A stretch of DNA of 64,000 nucleotides from Microbacterium sp. SORGH_AS_0969. GTDB lineage: Bacteria > Actinomycetota > Actinomycetes > Actinomycetales > Microbacteriaceae. Under the pieces are notes generated by a model. The model did not search any database. It worked only from the letters and a program-made list of their open reading frames with translations, and was not told where the DNA came from. Shown here one piece after another: positions 8,738-20,485 of the stretch. The DNA lies in contig NZ_JAUTAG010000001.1 in assembly GCF_030818255.1 (NCBI RefSeq), forward strand, positions 3,472,001-3,536,000, written 5' to 3'. The position numbers and the translations under genes were made by a program. How positions within the stretch are numbered: the stretch's first letter is position 1; each line of letters begins with the position of its first letter.

Positions 8738-9514
8738 GTGCTGGCCGATCTCACGGCCGGGGCGGTAGAAGACGCAGAGAAGCGCGCCGAGACGCGTTCC
8801 CTCGCCGAGGTCGAGCGCGACGCTCTCGCGCAGACCCCCGCGCGAGACGCTCTGGCGATGCTCGCCCCCGCCGACCGGGTCAAGATCATCGCCGAGGTCA
8901 AGCGCGCCAGCCCGTCCCGGGGAGACCTCGCGTCGATCCCCGACCCCGCCCGTCAGGCCCGCTTGTACGAGGAGGGCGGTGCGTCCGCGATCTCGGTGCT
9001 CACCGAGGGCCGCAAGTTCAAGGGCAGCCTCGCCGACCTCGAGGCCGTCCGGGCCGCGGTCAGCGTCCCCGTGCTGCGCAAGGACTTCATCGCCACGCCG
9101 TACCAGGTGCTGGAAGCCCGCGCCTCGGGTGCCGACCTCGCTCTCCTGATCGTCGCCGCGCTCGACCGGAAGACCCTCACCGAGCTCTACGGCCTCGTCA
9201 ACGACCTCGGTATGACGGCCCTCGTCGAGACGCACTCGGCGGATGAACTCGCCCGCGCCGCCGACCTCGGCGCGAAGCTCATCGGCGTCAACGCCAGAAA
9301 CCTGTCGACCTTCGAGCTCGACCGCGACCTGTTCGGCTCCCTTGCCGACCGGTTCCCGGCAGACGCCGTCAAGATCGCCGAGTCGGCGGTGCTCGCACCC
9401 GCCGACGTGGCCCACTACCGCGCCGCGGGGGCCGATGTCGTGCTCGTGGGCGAAGCCCTCGTCACGGGCGACCCCGTCGCCACGCTCCGCGCGTTCCTTC
9501 AGGAGACGTCATGA
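8738..9514 (+). CDS. trpC: Indole-3-glycerol phosphate synthase
   Basis: Converts CdRP to indole-3-glycerol phosphate with loss of CO2 and water. The 258-residue TIM barrel is monofunctional (no PRAI domain). Signatures: [13 protein letters not shown] with catalytic Lys, VLRKDFI with the second Lys, ALVETH with catalytic Glu, GVNARNL and the phosphate site ESAVLAP. The start is taken as GTG 8738, two bases after the previous stop, because residues from there match the family N-terminus; longer readings run into the upstream gene. The ATGA overlap with trpB shows translational coupling. Confidence 0.96.
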   Translation: MLADLTAGAVEDAEKRAETRSLAEVERDALAQTPARDALAMLAPADRVKIIAEVKRASPSRGDLASIPDPARQARLYEEGGASAISVLTEGRKFKGSLADLEAVRAAVSVPVLRKDFIATPYQVLEARASGADLALLIVAALDRKTLTELYGLVNDLGMTALVETHSADELARAADLGAKLIGVNARNLSTFELDRDLFGSLADRFPADAVKIAESAVLAPADVAHYRAAGADVVLVGEALVTGDPVATLRAFLQETS

Positions 9515-10842
9515 CCACCAGCCTGCGCGACCAGAAGGGGCCGTTCTTCGGTGACTTCGGCGGCCGGTACATGCCCGAGTCGCTCATCGCCGCGATCGAC
9601 GAGCTGACCGCGGTCTACGAATCGGCGATGGCCGACCCCGAGTTCCTCGCCGAACTGCGGGCCCTGCTGCACGATTACGCCGGCCGCCCGTCGGCCCTCA
9701 CCGAGGTTCCTCGCTTCGCCGAGCACGCGGGTGGCGCGCGCGTCTTCCTCAAGCGCGAAGACCTGAACCACACCGGCTCGCACAAGATCAACAACGTGCT
9801 CGGACAGGCGCTGCTCACCAAGCGTCTGGGCAAGACGCGCGTGATCGCCGAGACGGGTGCCGGCCAGCACGGCGTCGCCACCGCGACGGCCGCCGCCCTC
9901 TTCGGTCTCGACTGCGTCGTCTACATGGGCGAGGTCGACACCGAGCGGCAGGCTCTCAACGTCGCGCGCATGCGTCTGCTCGGCGCCGAGGTCGTGCCCG
10001 TCACGACCGGCTCGCGCACGCTGAAAGACGCGATCAACGAGGCCTACCGCGATTGGGTCGCCTCGGTTGAGACGACCAACTACATCTTCGGCACCGCCGC
10101 GGGACCCCACCCCTTCCCGGCGATGGTCCGCGACTTCCAGAAGATCATCGGCGAAGAGACCCGCGCCGAGTTCCTCGAGCGCATCGGACGTCTCCCCGAC
10201 GCCGTCTTCGCCTGCGTCGGCGGCGGATCCAACGCGATCGGCATGTTCGACGCGTTCCTCGACGACGAGGGCGTCGCGCTGTACGGCGTCGAGGCAGCCG
10301 GCGACGGTGTCGACACCCCCAAGCACGCGGCATCCATCGAGCGGGGTCGTCCCGGCGTCCTGCACGGCGCCCGCACGTACGTGCTGCAGGATGAAGACGG
10401 CCAGACCACCGAGTCGCACTCGATCTCGGCGGGCCTCGACTACCCCGGCGTGGGTCCCGAACACGCCTGGCTGGCAGACATCGGCCGCGCGCACTACATC
10501 CCCGCGACCGACGACGAGGCCATGCAAGCCCTGCGTCTGCTCTCGCGCACCGAGGGCATCATCCCCGCGATCGAGTCGGCCCACGCCCTGGCCGGAGCCC
10601 TGCGCGTCGGTCGCGAACTGGGTCCGGATGCCGTCATCGCGGTGAACCTCTCCGGTCGAGGCGACAAAGACATGGACACCGCCGCGCGCTACTTCGACCT
10701 CTACGATGCCGAGCACGCACCTCCGCCCGAGGGTCGCCCGGCGCAGACCGCCGGCGCCGAGACGGTGGCATCCGCCGCCGGTTCGCCGGTCGATGTGACG
10801 CCGGCCCCGGATGCCGCGAGCGGCGCAGGGGTGGAGCTGTGA
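9511..10842 (+). CDS. trpB: Tryptophan synthase beta chain
   Basis: Joins indole and serine to make tryptophan with PLP, in an alpha2-beta2 complex with TrpA. PLP Lys sits in the [13 protein letters not shown] motif; [10 protein letters not shown] binds the cofactor phosphate, and GRGDKD lies near the C-terminus. At 443 residues it is about 40 longer than usual. The excess is a C-terminal Pro/Ala/Gly-rich tail after FDLYDAEH that has no family counterpart and is probably disordered. It overlaps trpC by four bases and trpA by four. Confidence 0.97.
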   Translation: MTTSLRDQKGPFFGDFGGRYMPESLIAAIDELTAVYESAMADPEFLAELRALLHDYAGRPSALTEVPRFAEHAGGARVFLKREDLNHTGSHKINNVLGQALLTKRLGKTRVIAETGAGQHGVATATAAALFGLDCVVYMGEVDTERQALNVARMRLLGAEVVPVTTGSRTLKDAINEAYRDWVASVETTNYIFGTAAGPHPFPAMVRDFQKIIGEETRAEFLERIGRLPDAVFACVGGGSNAIGMFDAFLDDEGVALYGVEAAGDGVDTPKHAASIERGRPGVLHGARTYVLQDEDGQTTESHSISAGLDYPGVGPEHAWLADIGRAHYIPATDDEAMQALRLLSRTEGIIPAIESAHALAGALRVGRELGPDAVIAVNLSGRGDKDMDTAARYFDLYDAEHAPPPEGRPAQTAGAETVASAAGSPVDVTPAPDAASGAGVEL

Positions 10843-11630
10843 CCTCGCGCGTCTCCGCGGCGATCGAAGCCGCCCACGCCGAAGGTCGCGGCGCGTTCGT
10901 CGCCTACCTGCCCGCCGGATTTCCCGACGTCGCCACGAGCATCGAGGCCATCATTGCCCTGGCCGAGGCCGGCGCCGACGTCATCGAACTCGGCCCTCCG
11001 TACAGCGACCCGGTCATGGACGGTCTGGTCATCCAGGAGGCGACCCAGACGGCCCTCGCCAACGGCTTCCGTATGCGCGATCTCTTCACGATCATCCGCG
11101 AGGTCACGGCACGTACAGATGTCCCGATCCTGGTCATGACGTACTGGAACCTCGTCGAGCAGTACGGCGTCGACCGCTACGCCGACGAGCTCGTCGCCGC
11201 CGGGGGAGCGGGGCTCATCACCCCCGACATCACGCCCGACGCCGCCGCCGCGTGGATCGCCACGAGCGAGCGAACCGGCCTCGACCGGGTGTTCCTCGCC
11301 GCCCCCACCTCGACCGACGAGCGCCTGCGCATGATCGTCGAGGCCTCGACGGGCTTCGTCTACACCGTTTCGACGATGGGGATCACCGGGGAGCGGGCCG
11401 AGCTGGATGCCGCCGCCCGACGACTCGTCGAACGACTGCGAGCGCACGGTGCCGACCACGCGTGCGTCGGTATCGGCATCTCCAACGCCGCTCAGGTGGC
11501 CGGAGTGGTCGAGTACGCCGACGGCGCGATCGTCGGAACCGCCCTGGTGAAGGCGCTCCGTGACGGCGGTGTCGAGGGTCTGTCCACCCTCGCACGCGAG
11601 CTGTCCGCGGGCACGGCGCGGCGCGCCTAG
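10839..11630 (+). CDS. trpA: Tryptophan synthase alpha chain
   Basis: Cleaves indole-3-glycerol phosphate to indole and glyceraldehyde-3-phosphate and channels indole to TrpB. The 263-residue length is normal. The motif [14 protein letters not shown] supplies the catalytic Glu and Asp; the loop usually reading GIPFSDP is slightly altered to GPPYSDP. Phosphate-binding glycines appear in GIGISNAAQ. The start is GTG overlapping the trpB TGA (GTGA). Its TAG stop is also the first half of a TAGACT element that may serve as the lgt promoter. Confidence 0.96.
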   Translation: MTSRVSAAIEAAHAEGRGAFVAYLPAGFPDVATSIEAIIALAEAGADVIELGPPYSDPVMDGLVIQEATQTALANGFRMRDLFTIIREVTARTDVPILVMTYWNLVEQYGVDRYADELVAAGGAGLITPDITPDAAAAWIATSERTGLDRVFLAAPTSTDERLRMIVEASTGFVYTVSTMGITGERAELDAAARRLVERLRAHGADHACVGIGISNAAQVAGVVEYADGAIVGTALVKALRDGGVEGLSTLARELSAGTARRA

Positions 11631-11633
11631 ACT
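11628..11633 (+). promoter_or_regulatory. Putative -10 element, leaderless lgt mRNA
   Basis: TAGACT overlaps the trpA stop codon and ends 7 bases before the lgt ATG at 11641. With transcription starting about 7 bases downstream, the message would begin at the ATG. No ribosome binding site is present in CTTTCGC, which agrees with a leaderless start. Confidence 0.5.
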
Positions 11634-11640
11634 CTTTCGC

Positions 11641-12646
11641 ATGACGTTCGCCCTCTCGAGCGCCGCCTCCGGCGTGCTCGCCAGCATTCCGAGCCCGACG
11701 ATCTCCTACGTCGATCTCGGTCCGTTCCGCATCCACTTCTATGCCCTGTGCATCGTCGCGGGCATCATCGTCGCCCTGCTTCTCACGAACGCACGGCTGA
11801 CGCGGCGCGGCGCGGAGAAGTGGGTCGTCATCGACATCTGCCTCCTGGCGGTGCCGCTCGCCACCATCGTCGCGCGTGTCTACCACGTCGCCACGCACGC
11901 GGGCTTCTACTTCGGCCCCGGCTCCAACCCGTGGAACATCACCCAGCCCGGCTCCGTCTGGGCCATCTGGGTAGGGCGGGATCGCCATCTACGGCGCGCT
12001 CATCGGCGGCGCCATCGGCGCGATCCTCGGGTGCAAGTGGAGCGGTATCCGCTTCTGGACGTTCGCCGACGCCCTCGCCCCGGGCCTCATCATCGCGCAG
12101 GCGATGGGCCGCTTCGGCAACTGGTTCAACCAGGAGCTCTTCGGTCAGCCCACCGACCTGCCGTGGGGCCTCGAGATCGCCCCGGGCAACCCGGCGATCC
12201 CCGTCGGCCTGCCGGCCGGCACGCTGTTCCACCCCACGTTCCTGTACGAGGTCATCTGGAACCTCCTCGGCGCGGCCGTCATCCTGTACGTCGGCAAGCG
12301 CTTCACCCTGCAGTGGGGCAAGCAGTTCGCGATCTACCTCATGTGGTACAGCGCGGGCCGCATCGTCTGGGAGTCGATCCGCGTCGACCCCAGCGACATC
12401 ATCCTCGGCCTGCGCACGAACGTGTGGGCGGCGATCTTCGGTGTGGTGCTCGGTCTGGTGATCTTCATCGTCCAGTCGCGCCGCCACCACGGCCTCGAAC
12501 CCTCGCCCTACGTACCCGGGCGCGAATCCAAGGCTCCGGGGGCTGTAGACTCAACCGACCCCTCTGACTTCGTCGACGTGAGCGAGCCGCCCGCGACGAG
12601 CGACACCGTCGGCACCAGCGCCACAAGCAGCCCCGCCACGAACTAA
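11641..12646 (+). pseudogene. lgt: Prolipoprotein diacylglyceryl transferase, +1 frameshift
   Basis: Lgt moves diacylglycerol from phosphatidylglycerol onto the lipobox Cys of prolipoproteins. The N-terminal frame (from ATG 11641) gives the normal membrane segments up to AIWVG at about codon 111. The rest (GIAIYGALIGG, then GRFGNWFNQELFG, the Lgt signature) is in the +1 frame to the TAA at 12644-12646. Removing one base at 11973-11976 (for example one G of GTAGGGC) restores a single 334-residue protein of normal length. As written, translation stays open in the wrong frame to 12567. Because three lipoprotein genes lie in this window, a working Lgt is expected; a sequencing error is a serious possibility. 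Confidence 0.88.
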
Positions 12647-12698
12647 CACTCTGGGCCGACGTCGTCCCATTCGAAGCATCAACGTGAGGACGGTTGAT

Positions 12699-15600
12699 AT
12701 GGCTTCCAGCCTGCGTTCCGACACCGTCGGAGGCTCGTTCCCGGCCCGACAGGGAATGTACGACCCGTCGTTCGAGAAAGACGCCTGTGGCCTGGCCATG
12801 GTCGCGACTCTCCGCGGCGAGGCCGGACACGACATCGTCGACCTGGCCCTGACCGCGCTGCGCAACCTCGAGCACCGCGGTGCCATCGGCTCCGACGCCG
12901 GCACCGGCGACGGGGCGGGCATCCTCACGCAGATGCCGGATGCCTTCCTGCGCGAGGTCGTGGACTTCGACCTGCCGCCGGTGGGGGAGTACGCAGCGGG
13001 AATGGTCTTCCTCCCCCTCGGGCACGACGAGCGCGCCGCCATGAAGTCGGGGATCGAAGAGATCGCGCGTCACGAGAACCTCGAGGTGCTCGGCTGGCGC
13101 GAGGTGCCCACCGAGCCCGACAACCTGGGCAAGCTCGCCTTCGAGGCACGGCCCGCATTCGAGCAGCTGTTCGTCTCGCGTCCGGCCTCCGGCGACCAGC
13201 CCGCGCTGTCGGGGATCGCGCTCGATCGTCGCGTGTACCGCCTGCGCAAGCGCGCCCGTCACGAGCTCGACGCCTACTTCGTGTCGCTGTCGAGCCGCAC
13301 GCTCGGGTACAAGGGCATGGTCACGACGCTCCAGCTCGAGCCGTTCTACCCCGACCTCCAGGACGAGCGCTTCGCGTCCGAGCTCGCGGTGGTCCACTCC
13401 CGCTACTCGACGAACACCTTCCCGTCGTGGCCGCTCGCGCAGCCCTTGCGCATGCTCGCGCACAACGGCGAGATCAACACCGTCAAGGGCAACCGCAACT
13501 GGATGCGTGCGCGTCAGTCGCAGCTCGAGTCCGAGCTGATCGGCGATGTGCGGCCTCTCCTGCCCATCTGCACCGAGGGCGCGAGCGACTCCGCCTCGTT
13601 CGACGAGGTCCTCGAGCTGCTCACCCTGACCGGGCGCAGCCTCCCGCACGCGATCATGATGATGGTGCCCGAGGCCTACGAGAAGCAGGCCACCATCGAC
13701 CCCGACCTGCGGGCGTTCTACGACTACCACTCCATGCAGATGGAGCCGTGGGACGGCCCCGCGGCGCTCATCTTCACCGACGGCACGCTCGTCGGCGCCA
13801 CGCTCGACCGCAACGGCCTGCGCCCGGGGCGCTGGACCGAGACCACCGACGGCCTCGTCGTCATCGGTTCCGAGACCGGCGTGCTCGACTTCGCCCCGGA
13901 GCGGATCAAGCGCCGCGGACGCCTGCAGCCCGGTCGCATGTTCCTCGTCGACACGGCTGAGCGCCGCATCGTCGAAGACGAAGAGATCAAGGCGAACCTC
14001 GCTGCGCTCGAGCCCTGGCAGGAGTGGGTGGACGCCGGTCGCGTCAAGCTCAGCGAACTGCCCGAGCGCGAGCACATCGTGCACCCGATCGCATCCATCA
14101 CGCGTCGTCAGCGCACCTTCGGCTACACCGAAGAAGAAGTCCGGCTGCTGCTGACGCCGATGGGTCAGGGCGGCGCCGAGCCGCTCGGCGCGATGGGGAG
14201 CGACGCGCCCGTCGCCGTCCTCAGCGACCGCCCACGCCTGCTCTTCGACTACTTCTCGCAGCAGTTCGCGCAGGTGACCAACCCGCCGCTCGACTCGATC
14301 CGCGAAGAGGTCGTCACCTCGCTGTCGCTGGGACTCGGACCCGAGCGCAACCTTCTCGACTGGGGTCCCGAGCACACACGCACCGTGACGCTCGACTTCC
14401 CGGTCATCGACAACGACGAGCTCGCGAAGATCCAGCACATCGACACTGCCCTCAAGGGTCGGTCGTCGGTGACGATCCGCGGCCTCTACCGCGTCGAGGC
14501 CGGACACAAGGGCCTGCAGAAGCGCCTCGCGCAGATGTGTAACGAGGTCGACCAGGCCATCGAGGACGGCGCCGAGTTCATCGTGCTCAGCGACCGCGAC
14601 TCGAACAAGGATCTCGCGCCCATCCCGTCGCTGCTCATGCTCGCGGCCGTGCACCACCACCTCATCCGCAACGAGACCCGCATGAAGGTCGGGCTCGTGG
14701 TCGAGGCCGGTGACGTGCGCGAAGTGCACCACGTGGCGACCCTGATCGGCTACGGCGCCTCGGCAGTCAACCCGTACCTGGCGATGGAGACCGTCGAGTA
14801 CCTCGTGCGCGCGGGCTTCATCACCGGCATCACGCCCGAGAAGGCCGTCAAGAACCTGATCTACGCGCTCGGCAAGGGCGTGCTGAAGATCATGTCGAAG
14901 ATGGGCATCTCGACCGTGTCGTCGTACGCGGGCGCGCAGGTGTTCGAAGCGGTGGGACTGTCGCGCGAGTTCGTCGACGCGTACTTCACCGGCACCGAGT
15001 CGAAGCTCGGCGGCGTCGGCCTCGACGTCATCGCTGCCGAGAACGCGGCGCGTCACGAGTACGCCTACCCCGAGGACGCCGCGGCTCGTGCGCACGAGCG
15101 CCTGTGGACCGGCGGTGAGTACCAGTGGCGTCGCGACGGTGCGCCGCACCTGTTCAACCCCGACACCGTGTTCCGCCTGCAGCACGCCACCCGTGAGCGC
15201 CGGTACGACATCTTCCGCGAGTACACGAAGCTGATCGACGACCAGGCGCACGAGCTCAAGACCCTCCGCGGCCTCTTCGAGCTGCGCACCGGGGTCCGCC
15301 CGCCCGTGCCGATCGACGAGGTCGAGCCCGTGTCGGCGATCGTGAAGCGCTTCTCGACCGGGGCGATGAGCTACGGCTCGATCTCGAAAGAGGCGCACGA
15401 GGTCCTGGCCGTCGCGATGAACCAGATCGGCGGCAAGTCGAACACCGGTGAGGGCGGAGAAGACGTCGACCGCCTTCTCGACCCCGCGCGTCGCAGTGCC
15501 ATCAAGCAGGTGGCATCCGGGCGATTCGGCGTGACGAGCCTCTACCTGACCGAGGCGGACGACATCCAGATCAAGCTCGCCCAGGGCGCCAAGCCCGGCG

Positions 15601-17276
15601 AGGGCGGTCAGCTGCCGCCGACCAAGGTGTACCCGTGGGTGGCGCGCACGCGTCACGCGACGGCCGGTGTCGGGCTCATCTCGCCGCCCCCGCACCACGA
15701 CATCTACTCGATCGAAGACCTCAAGCAGCTCATCTTCGACCTGAAGCGGGCGAACCCGAAGGCGCGCATCCACACGAAGCTCGTCAGCCAGTCGGGTATC
15801 GGTGCGGTCGCTGCGGGTGTCGCCAAGGCGCTGAGCGACGTCATCCTGGTCTCGGGCCAGGACGGCGGCACGGGTGCGAGCCCGATGAACTCGCTCAAGC
15901 ACGCGGGCACCCCGTGGGAGCTGGGCCTCGCCGAGACGCAGCAGACGCTCATGCTCAACGGGATGCGCGACCGCGTGGTCGTGCAGGTCGACGGTCAGAT
16001 GAAGACCGGCCGCGACGTCATCATCGGCGCGCTGCTCGGTGCCGAGGAGTTCGGCTTCGCCACCGCCCCGCTCGTGGTGTCGGGCTGCATCATGATGCGC
16101 GTGTGCCACCTCGACACCTGCCCGGTCGGCGTCGCGACGCAGAACCCCGTCCTGCGCTCCCGCTTCACGGGCAAGGCCGAGTACATCGTCAACTTCATGG
16201 AGTTCATCGCCCAGGAGGTGCGCGAGTACCTCGCCGCGCTCGGGTACCGCTCGATCGACGAGATCGTCGGCCACGCGGAGCTCCTCGACGTCAACGGTGC
16301 GGTCGAGCACTGGAAGGCGCGCGGTCTCAACCTCGCGCCGATCCTCGAGGGACCGCGCTTCGCCGACGACGAGCCGCGTCGCCACGGTCGCAACCAGGAC
16401 CACGAGCTCGAGGACCACTTCGACGTGCAGCTCATCGAGCGCGCTCAGGACGTCATCGCCCGCGGCGGTCGGATCACGATCGACCTGCCCATCCGCAACA
16501 CCGCTCGCGCGGTGGGGACGATGCTCGGCCACCACGTCACCAAGGCGCACGGCGAGCACGGACTGCCCGAAGGCTCGATCGACGTCCGTCTGACCGGCTC
16601 GGCCGGGCAGTCGTTCGGCGCCTTCATGCCCGCCGGCATCACGCTGCGGCTCGAGGGCGACTCGAACGACTACGTCGGCAAGGGCCTGTCGGGGGGCACG
16701 ATCGTCGTGCGTCCGCACCGCGGCTCGACGTTCCCGGCGTCCGAGAACGTCATCGCCGGAAACGTCATCGGCTATGGCGCCACCCAGGGGCAGATGTTCC
16801 TGAACGGTGTCGTGGGCGAGCGGTTCCTCGTCCGCAACTCGGGCGCGACCGCGGTCGTCGAGGGCGTCGGAGACCACGCGCTCGAGTACATGACCGGTGG
16901 TCTGGCCGTGATCCTCGGCGCCACGGGCCGTAACCTCGGCGCGGGCATGTCCGGTGGTCAGGCGTACGTCTACCGGCTCGACCGCGACCTGGTGAACCGC
17001 GAGGCCCTGGCATCCGGTGAGCTCGTTCTCGGTGAACTCGGATCCGGGGATGCCGAGATCCTGCGCGACCTGCTCGAGAAGCACGTCGCGGAGACCGATT
17101 CCACATTGGCCCGTCGTCTGCTCGACGACTTCGAGGCCGAGGTGCACAATTTCGTCCGGGTTCTGCCGCGCGATTACGCCGCGGTCCTGCAGACCCGCCA
17201 GGAGGCAGTGGCCGAGGGGCTCGACCCCGACGGCGACGTCGTCTGGACACGCATTCTGGAGGTGACGGGTGGCTGA
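12699..17276 (+). CDS. gltB: Glutamate synthase (NADPH), large subunit
   Basis: Makes two glutamates from glutamine and 2-oxoglutarate together with GltD. 1525 residues. The start is set at ATG 12699 because GAGGA lies 8 bases upstream; a longer GTG reading begins at 12684. After a propeptide ending KDA, Cys30 (CGLAMV) is the expected N-terminal nucleophile of the glutaminase domain. The central and FMN-binding synthase domains follow, with ammonia-channel and FMN motifs ([20 protein letters not shown]). The 3Fe-4S cysteines are in [15 protein letters not shown] at about residue 1130. The C-terminal beta-helix GXGXG domain is complete. It overlaps gltD by eight bases. Confidence 0.97.
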   Translation: MASSLRSDTVGGSFPARQGMYDPSFEKDACGLAMVATLRGEAGHDIVDLALTALRNLEHRGAIGSDAGTGDGAGILTQMPDAFLREVVDFDLPPVGEYAAGMVFLPLGHDERAAMKSGIEEIARHENLEVLGWREVPTEPDNLGKLAFEARPAFEQLFVSRPASGDQPALSGIALDRRVYRLRKRARHELDAYFVSLSSRTLGYKGMVTTLQLEPFYPDLQDERFASELAVVHSRYSTNTFPSWPLAQPLRMLAHNGEINTVKGNRNWMRARQSQLESELIGDVRPLLPICTEGASDSASFDEVLELLTLTGRSLPHAIMMMVPEAYEKQATIDPDLRAFYDYHSMQMEPWDGPAALIFTDGTLVGATLDRNGLRPGRWTETTDGLVVIGSETGVLDFAPERIKRRGRLQPGRMFLVDTAERRIVEDEEIKANLAALEPWQEWVDAGRVKLSELPEREHIVHPIASITRRQRTFGYTEEEVRLLLTPMGQGGAEPLGAMGSDAPVAVLSDRPRLLFDYFSQQFAQVTNPPLDSIREEVVTSLSLGLGPERNLLDWGPEHTRTVTLDFPVIDNDELAKIQHIDTALKGRSSVTIRGLYRVEAGHKGLQKRLAQMCNEVDQAIEDGAEFIVLSDRDSNKDLAPIPSLLMLAAVHHHLIRNETRMKVGLVVEAGDVREVHHVATLIGYGASAVNPYLAMETVEYLVRAGFITGITPEKAVKNLIYALGKGVLKIMSKMGISTVSSYAGAQVFEAVGLSREFVDAYFTGTESKLGGVGLDVIAAENAARHEYAYPEDAAARAHERLWTGGEYQWRRDGAPHLFNPDTVFRLQHATRERRYDIFREYTKLIDDQAHELKTLRGLFELRTGVRPPVPIDEVEPVSAIVKRFSTGAMSYGSISKEAHEVLAVAMNQIGGKSNTGEGGEDVDRLLDPARRSAIKQVASGRFGVTSLYLTEADDIQIKLAQGAKPGEGGQLPPTKVYPWVARTRHATAGVGLISPPPHHDIYSIEDLKQLIFDLKRANPKARIHTKLVSQSGIGAVAAGVAKALSDVILVSGQDGGTGASPMNSLKHAGTPWELGLAETQQTLMLNGMRDRVVVQVDGQMKTGRDVIIGALLGAEEFGFATAPLVVSGCIMMRVCHLDTCPVGVATQNPVLRSRFTGKAEYIVNFMEFIAQEVREYLAALGYRSIDEIVGHAELLDVNGAVEHWKARGLNLAPILEGPRFADDEPRRHGRNQDHELEDHFDVQLIERAQDVIARGGRITIDLPIRNTARAVGTMLGHHVTKAHGEHGLPEGSIDVRLTGSAGQSFGAFMPAGITLRLEGDSNDYVGKGLSGGTIVVRPHRGSTFPASENVIAGNVIGYGATQGQMFLNGVVGERFLVRNSGATAVVEGVGDHALEYMTGGLAVILGATGRNLGAGMSGGQAYVYRLDRDLVNREALASGELVLGELGSGDAEILRDLLEKHVAETDSTLARRLLDDFEAEVHNFVRVLPRDYAAVLQTRQEAVAEGLDPDGDVVWTRILEVTGG

Positions 17277-18735
17277 CCCGAAGGGCTTTCTCAAGGTCAC
17301 GGAGCGCGAGCTCCCCAAGCGCCGGCCCGTACCCGTGCGCATCATGGACTGGAAAGAGGTGTACGAGCCGGGTGATTCGGCCGTCATCAAGCGCCAGGCC
17401 GGTCGCTGCATGGACTGCGGCATCCCGTTCTGCCACAAGGGGTGCCCGCTCGGGAACCTGATTCCCGAGTGGAACGACCTCACCTGGCGCGGCGAGGGCC
17501 GCGCCGCGATCGAGCGCCTGCACGCGACCAACAACTTCCCGGAGTTCACGGGTCGGCTCTGCCCCGCCCCGTGCGAGAGCTCGTGCGTGCTGGGCATCAA
17601 TCAGCCGGCGGTCACGATCAAGCAGGTCGAGGTCTCGATCATCGACGAGGCGTTCGGCAACGGCTGGGTCGAGCCCGAGCCGCCGGAGCGCCTGACGGGC
17701 AAGACGGTCGCGGTGGTCGGCTCCGGCCCCGCCGGCCTGGCCGCGGCTCAGCAGCTGACGCGCGCGGGACACACGGTCGCCGTCTACGAGCGCGACGACC
17801 GGATCGGCGGCCTCCTGCGGTATGGCATCCCGGACTTCAAGATGGAGAAGCGCCACCTCGAGCTGCGTCTTCGCCAGATGCAGGCCGAGGGCACGCGCTT
17901 CCGCGCGGGTGTCGAGATCGGCAAGGACATCTCGTGGAGCGACCTTCGGGTGCGTTATGACGCGGTCATCGTCGCCACGGGCTCGACGGTTCCGCGCGAC
18001 CTGCCCATCCCGGGGCGCGACCTCGACGGCGTCCACTTCGCCATGGAGTATCTCGTCGAGGGCAACAAGGCGGTCGCGGGCGACCAGGTTCCCCAGCAGA
18101 TCTCGGCCGAGGGCAAGCACGTCGTCGTCATCGGCGGTGGCGACACCGGCGCCGACTGCATCGGCACGGCGCACCGCCAGGGCGCGCTGAGCGTGACGAA
18201 CCTCGCGATCGGCAAGCAGCCGCCGTCGGAGCGCCCGGCCGAGCAGCCCTGGCCGATGATGCCGAACCTCTTCGAGATGGCATCCGCTCACGAAGAGGGC
18301 GGGGAGCGCACGTTCCTCGCCTCGACGGTCGAGTTCCTCGGCAACGCCGCGGGTGAGGTGCGCGCTCTGCGCGTGGCCGAGACCGAATACGTCGACGGCC
18401 GCCGCGTTCCCAAGAGCGGCACCGAGCGCGAGATCCCGGCCGACCTGGTGCTGATAGCGATGGGCTTCACCGGCCCCGAGCGCGAGCACCTGGGCGACCA
18501 GCTCGGCACGCGTTTCACGAACCGCGGCAACGTCGAGCGCGACGCGACCTACGCCACCTCGACGCCGGGCGTTTTCGTCGCCGGCGATGCCGGTCGTGGG
18601 CAGTCGCTCATCGTGTGGGCCATCGCCGAGGGCCGCGCGGCCGCCGCCGAGGTCGACACCTACCTCATGGGCGAAACGGTGCTCCCCGCGCCGGTGCGCC
18701 CGACCGATGTCGCCATCGGCCTGCTGCCCGCCTAA
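17269..18735 (+). CDS. gltD: Glutamate synthase, small subunit
   Basis: 488-residue FAD/Fe-S flavoprotein that passes electrons from NADPH to GltB. N-terminal cysteine clusters [17 protein letters not shown] and [12 protein letters not shown] bind the two 4Fe-4S centres. [12 protein letters not shown] is the FAD-binding GxGxx[12 protein letters not shown] the NADPH site, and [14 protein letters not shown] the C-terminal FAD contact. The start is GTG 17269, inside the end of gltB, so the two subunits should be made in step. The TAA stop is followed by a TAAGCT element, possibly the pyk promoter. Confidence 0.97.
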   Translation: MADPKGFLKVTERELPKRRPVPVRIMDWKEVYEPGDSAVIKRQAGRCMDCGIPFCHKGCPLGNLIPEWNDLTWRGEGRAAIERLHATNNFPEFTGRLCPAPCESSCVLGINQPAVTIKQVEVSIIDEAFGNGWVEPEPPERLTGKTVAVVGSGPAGLAAAQQLTRAGHTVAVYERDDRIGGLLRYGIPDFKMEKRHLELRLRQMQAEGTRFRAGVEIGKDISWSDLRVRYDAVIVATGSTVPRDLPIPGRDLDGVHFAMEYLVEGNKAVAGDQVPQQISAEGKHVVVIGGGDTGADCIGTAHRQGALSVTNLAIGKQPPSERPAEQPWPMMPNLFEMASAHEEGGERTFLASTVEFLGNAAGEVRALRVAETEYVDGRRVPKSGTEREIPADLVLIAMGFTGPEREHLGDQLGTRFTNRGNVERDATYATSTPGVFVAGDAGRGQSLIVWAIAEGRAAAAEVDTYLMGETVLPAPVRPTDVAIGLLPA

Positions 18736-18789
18736 GCTGGCAAGGGCCGATCCGGCCACTTCCCGAATCCTCACGGAGCTTGAAAACGG

Positions 18790-20235
18790 ATGAGACGCGC
18801 CAAGATCGTCGCAACACTCGGGCCCGCCACGTCGTCGTATGAGATGGTTCGCGCCATCATCGACGCCGGGGTGGACGTCGCCCGCCTCAACCTGAGCCAC
18901 GGAGACTACTCCGTGCACGACGCCAACTTCGCCAACGTGCGCAAGGCGGCAGAGGACGCCGGCCGCCCGGTTGCGGCCCTCGTCGACCTCCAGGGTCCCA
19001 AGATCCGTCTCGGCAAGTTCGAGAACGGCCCGCACGAGCTCGCCCCGGGCGACATCTTCAAGATCACGATCGAAGACATCCTCGGCACGAAGGAGATCGT
19101 GGGCACGACGTTCAAGGGCCTGCCCCAGGACGTCAAGCCCGGTGACTTCCTGCTCATCGACGACGGCAAGGTCCGCGTCCGCGTCGTCGAGACCGACGGC
19201 ACTGTCGTGACCACCGAGGTCGTCGTCGGCGGCCCCGTGTCGAACAACAAGGGCATCAACCTGCCCGGTGTCGCCGTCAACGTCCCCGCGCTGAGCGAGA
19301 AGGACGAGGCCGACCTGCGCTGGGGCCTGAAGGCCGGTGCCGACCTCATCGCTCTGTCGTTCGTCCGGGATGCCAAAGACATCGAGCGCGTGCACGAGAT
19401 CATGGCCGAAGAGGGACGCTACGTTCCCGTCATCGCCAAGATCGAGAAGCCGCAGGCGGTCGACAACCTCGAAGAGATCATCGACGCGTTCGACGGCATC
19501 ATGGTCGCCCGTGGCGATCTCGGTGTCGAGCTGCCGCTGGAGGCCGTGCCGATCGTGCAGAAGCGCGCGGTCGAGCTCGCCCGCCGGATGGCGAAGCCCG
19601 TCATCGTCGCGACGCAGATGCTCGAGTCGATGATCAGCAGCCCGGTGCCCACGCGCGCCGAGACCTCCGACGTCGCCAACGCCGTCCTCGACGGCGCGGA
19701 CGCGGTCATGCTCTCGGGCGAGACCAGCGTGGGCGACTACCCGGTCGTGGTCGTCGAGACCATGGCCCGCATCGTCGCCTCGACCGAGGAGCACGGTCTC
19801 GAGCGCATCGCGCCGTTGACCAACAAGCCCCGCACCCAGGGCGGCGCCATCACGCTGGCCGCGGTCGAGGTCGCCGACTTCGTCGAGGCGAAGTACCTCT
19901 GCGTGTTCACCGAGTCGGGCGACTCGGCGCGCCGCATGTCGCGTCTGCGTTCGACGATCCCGATGCTCGCGTTCACGCCCGAGCCCGGCATCCGTCGTCG
20001 TCTCGCCCTCACCTGGGGTGTCCGCTCGACGCTGGTGGAGCACGTCCCGCACACCGACAAGATGTTCCTGCAGGTCGACGACTACCTGCTGTCGAACGAC
20101 CTCGCGAAGGTCGGCGACAAGGTCGTGGTCATCTCCGGGTCCCCTCCCGGAATCGCCGGTTCGACGAACGACCTGCGCGTGCACCGCGTGGGCGACGCCG
20201 TCCACGGTGCAGCCCCCGGCTACCAGGACGTCTGA
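18790..20235 (+). CDS. pyk: Pyruvate kinase
   Basis: Last step of glycolysis: PEP + ADP to pyruvate + ATP. 481 residues with the standard barrel: RRAKIVATLGPA at the N-terminus, ARLNLSHG (ADP/K+ site), the B domain between, IAKIEKPQAV with the catalytic Lys, GIMVARGDLGVELP for Mg and PEP, and MLSGETSVGDYP, followed by the C-terminal effector domain. A gltBD-pyk linkage is typical of Actinobacteria. A GC-rich hairpin follows the stop. Confidence 0.97.
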   Translation: MRRAKIVATLGPATSSYEMVRAIIDAGVDVARLNLSHGDYSVHDANFANVRKAAEDAGRPVAALVDLQGPKIRLGKFENGPHELAPGDIFKITIEDILGTKEIVGTTFKGLPQDVKPGDFLLIDDGKVRVRVVETDGTVVTTEVVVGGPVSNNKGINLPGVAVNVPALSEKDEADLRWGLKAGADLIALSFVRDAKDIERVHEIMAEEGRYVPVIAKIEKPQAVDNLEEIIDAFDGIMVARGDLGVELPLEAVPIVQKRAVELARRMAKPVIVATQMLESMISSPVPTRAETSDVANAVLDGADAVMLSGETSVGDYPVVVVETMARIVASTEEHGLERIAPLTNKPRTQGGAITLAAVEVADFVEAKYLCVFTESGDSARRMSRLRSTIPMLAFTPEPGIRRRLALTWGVRSTLVEHVPHTDKMFLQVDDYLLSNDLAKVGDKVVVISGSPPGIAGSTNDLRVHRVGDAVHGAAPGYQDV

Positions 20236-20243
20236 TCGTCGAC

Positions 20244-20272
20244 GACGCGCGCCGGTTCCGCCGGCGCGCGTC
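20244..20272 (+). terminator. Hairpin after pyk
   Basis: A 12-bp perfect stem (GACGCGCGCCGG with CCGGCGCGCGTC) around a 5-base loop lies 8 bases after the pyk stop. There is no long T-run after it, as is common in high-GC actinobacteria. Confidence 0.6.
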
Positions 20273-20288
20273 GCTCGTGTTCTCCCGG

Positions 20289-20294
20289 TAGATT
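20289..20294 (+). promoter_or_regulatory. Putative -10 element of tRNA-Leu(CAA)
   Basis: TAGATT ends 17 bases before the tRNA 5' end, in a gap that otherwise holds only the pyk terminator. It fits the same TANNNT pattern as neighbouring promoters; no clear -35 was found. Confidence 0.4.
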
Positions 20295-20311
20295 GGGGTT
20301 CGCGAGCACGA

Positions 20312-20392
20312 GCCGGTGTGGCGGAATGGCAGACGCGGGGCACTCAAAATGCTCTGTCGAAAGACGTGTGGGTTCGAGTCCCACCACCGGTA
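20312..20392 (+). tRNA. tRNA-Leu (anticodon CAA)
   Basis: Class II tRNA of 81 bases. Acceptor GCCGGTG pairs with CACCGGT (a G-U at position 1-72), with discriminator A. The D-stem is GCG/CGC, the anticodon stem GGGCA/TGCTC encloses CTCAAAA giving anticodon CAA, a long variable arm follows, and the T-arm is GTGGG-TTCGAGT-CCCAC. It decodes UUG. CCA is not encoded. Confidence 0.92.
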
Positions 20393-20485
20393 CGACCCCC
20401 GGGTCGGCTCTTCCCGAGTCGGCCCGGTATCGTTTGCCCTCTATCGCATCGACGCTCCTCGCGGGCGATGCGCCCCTCCCAGTCC

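Noticed and set aside
12465-17600. 1711-residue open frame opposite gltB
   Set aside because: Fully antisense to a well-conserved glutamate synthase gene; Arg/Asp/Val-rich with no motifs. A high-GC shadow frame.
16765-20343. 1192-residue open frame opposite gltD and pyk
   Set aside because: Antisense to two conserved genes, with shadow-type composition and no ribosome site or domain.
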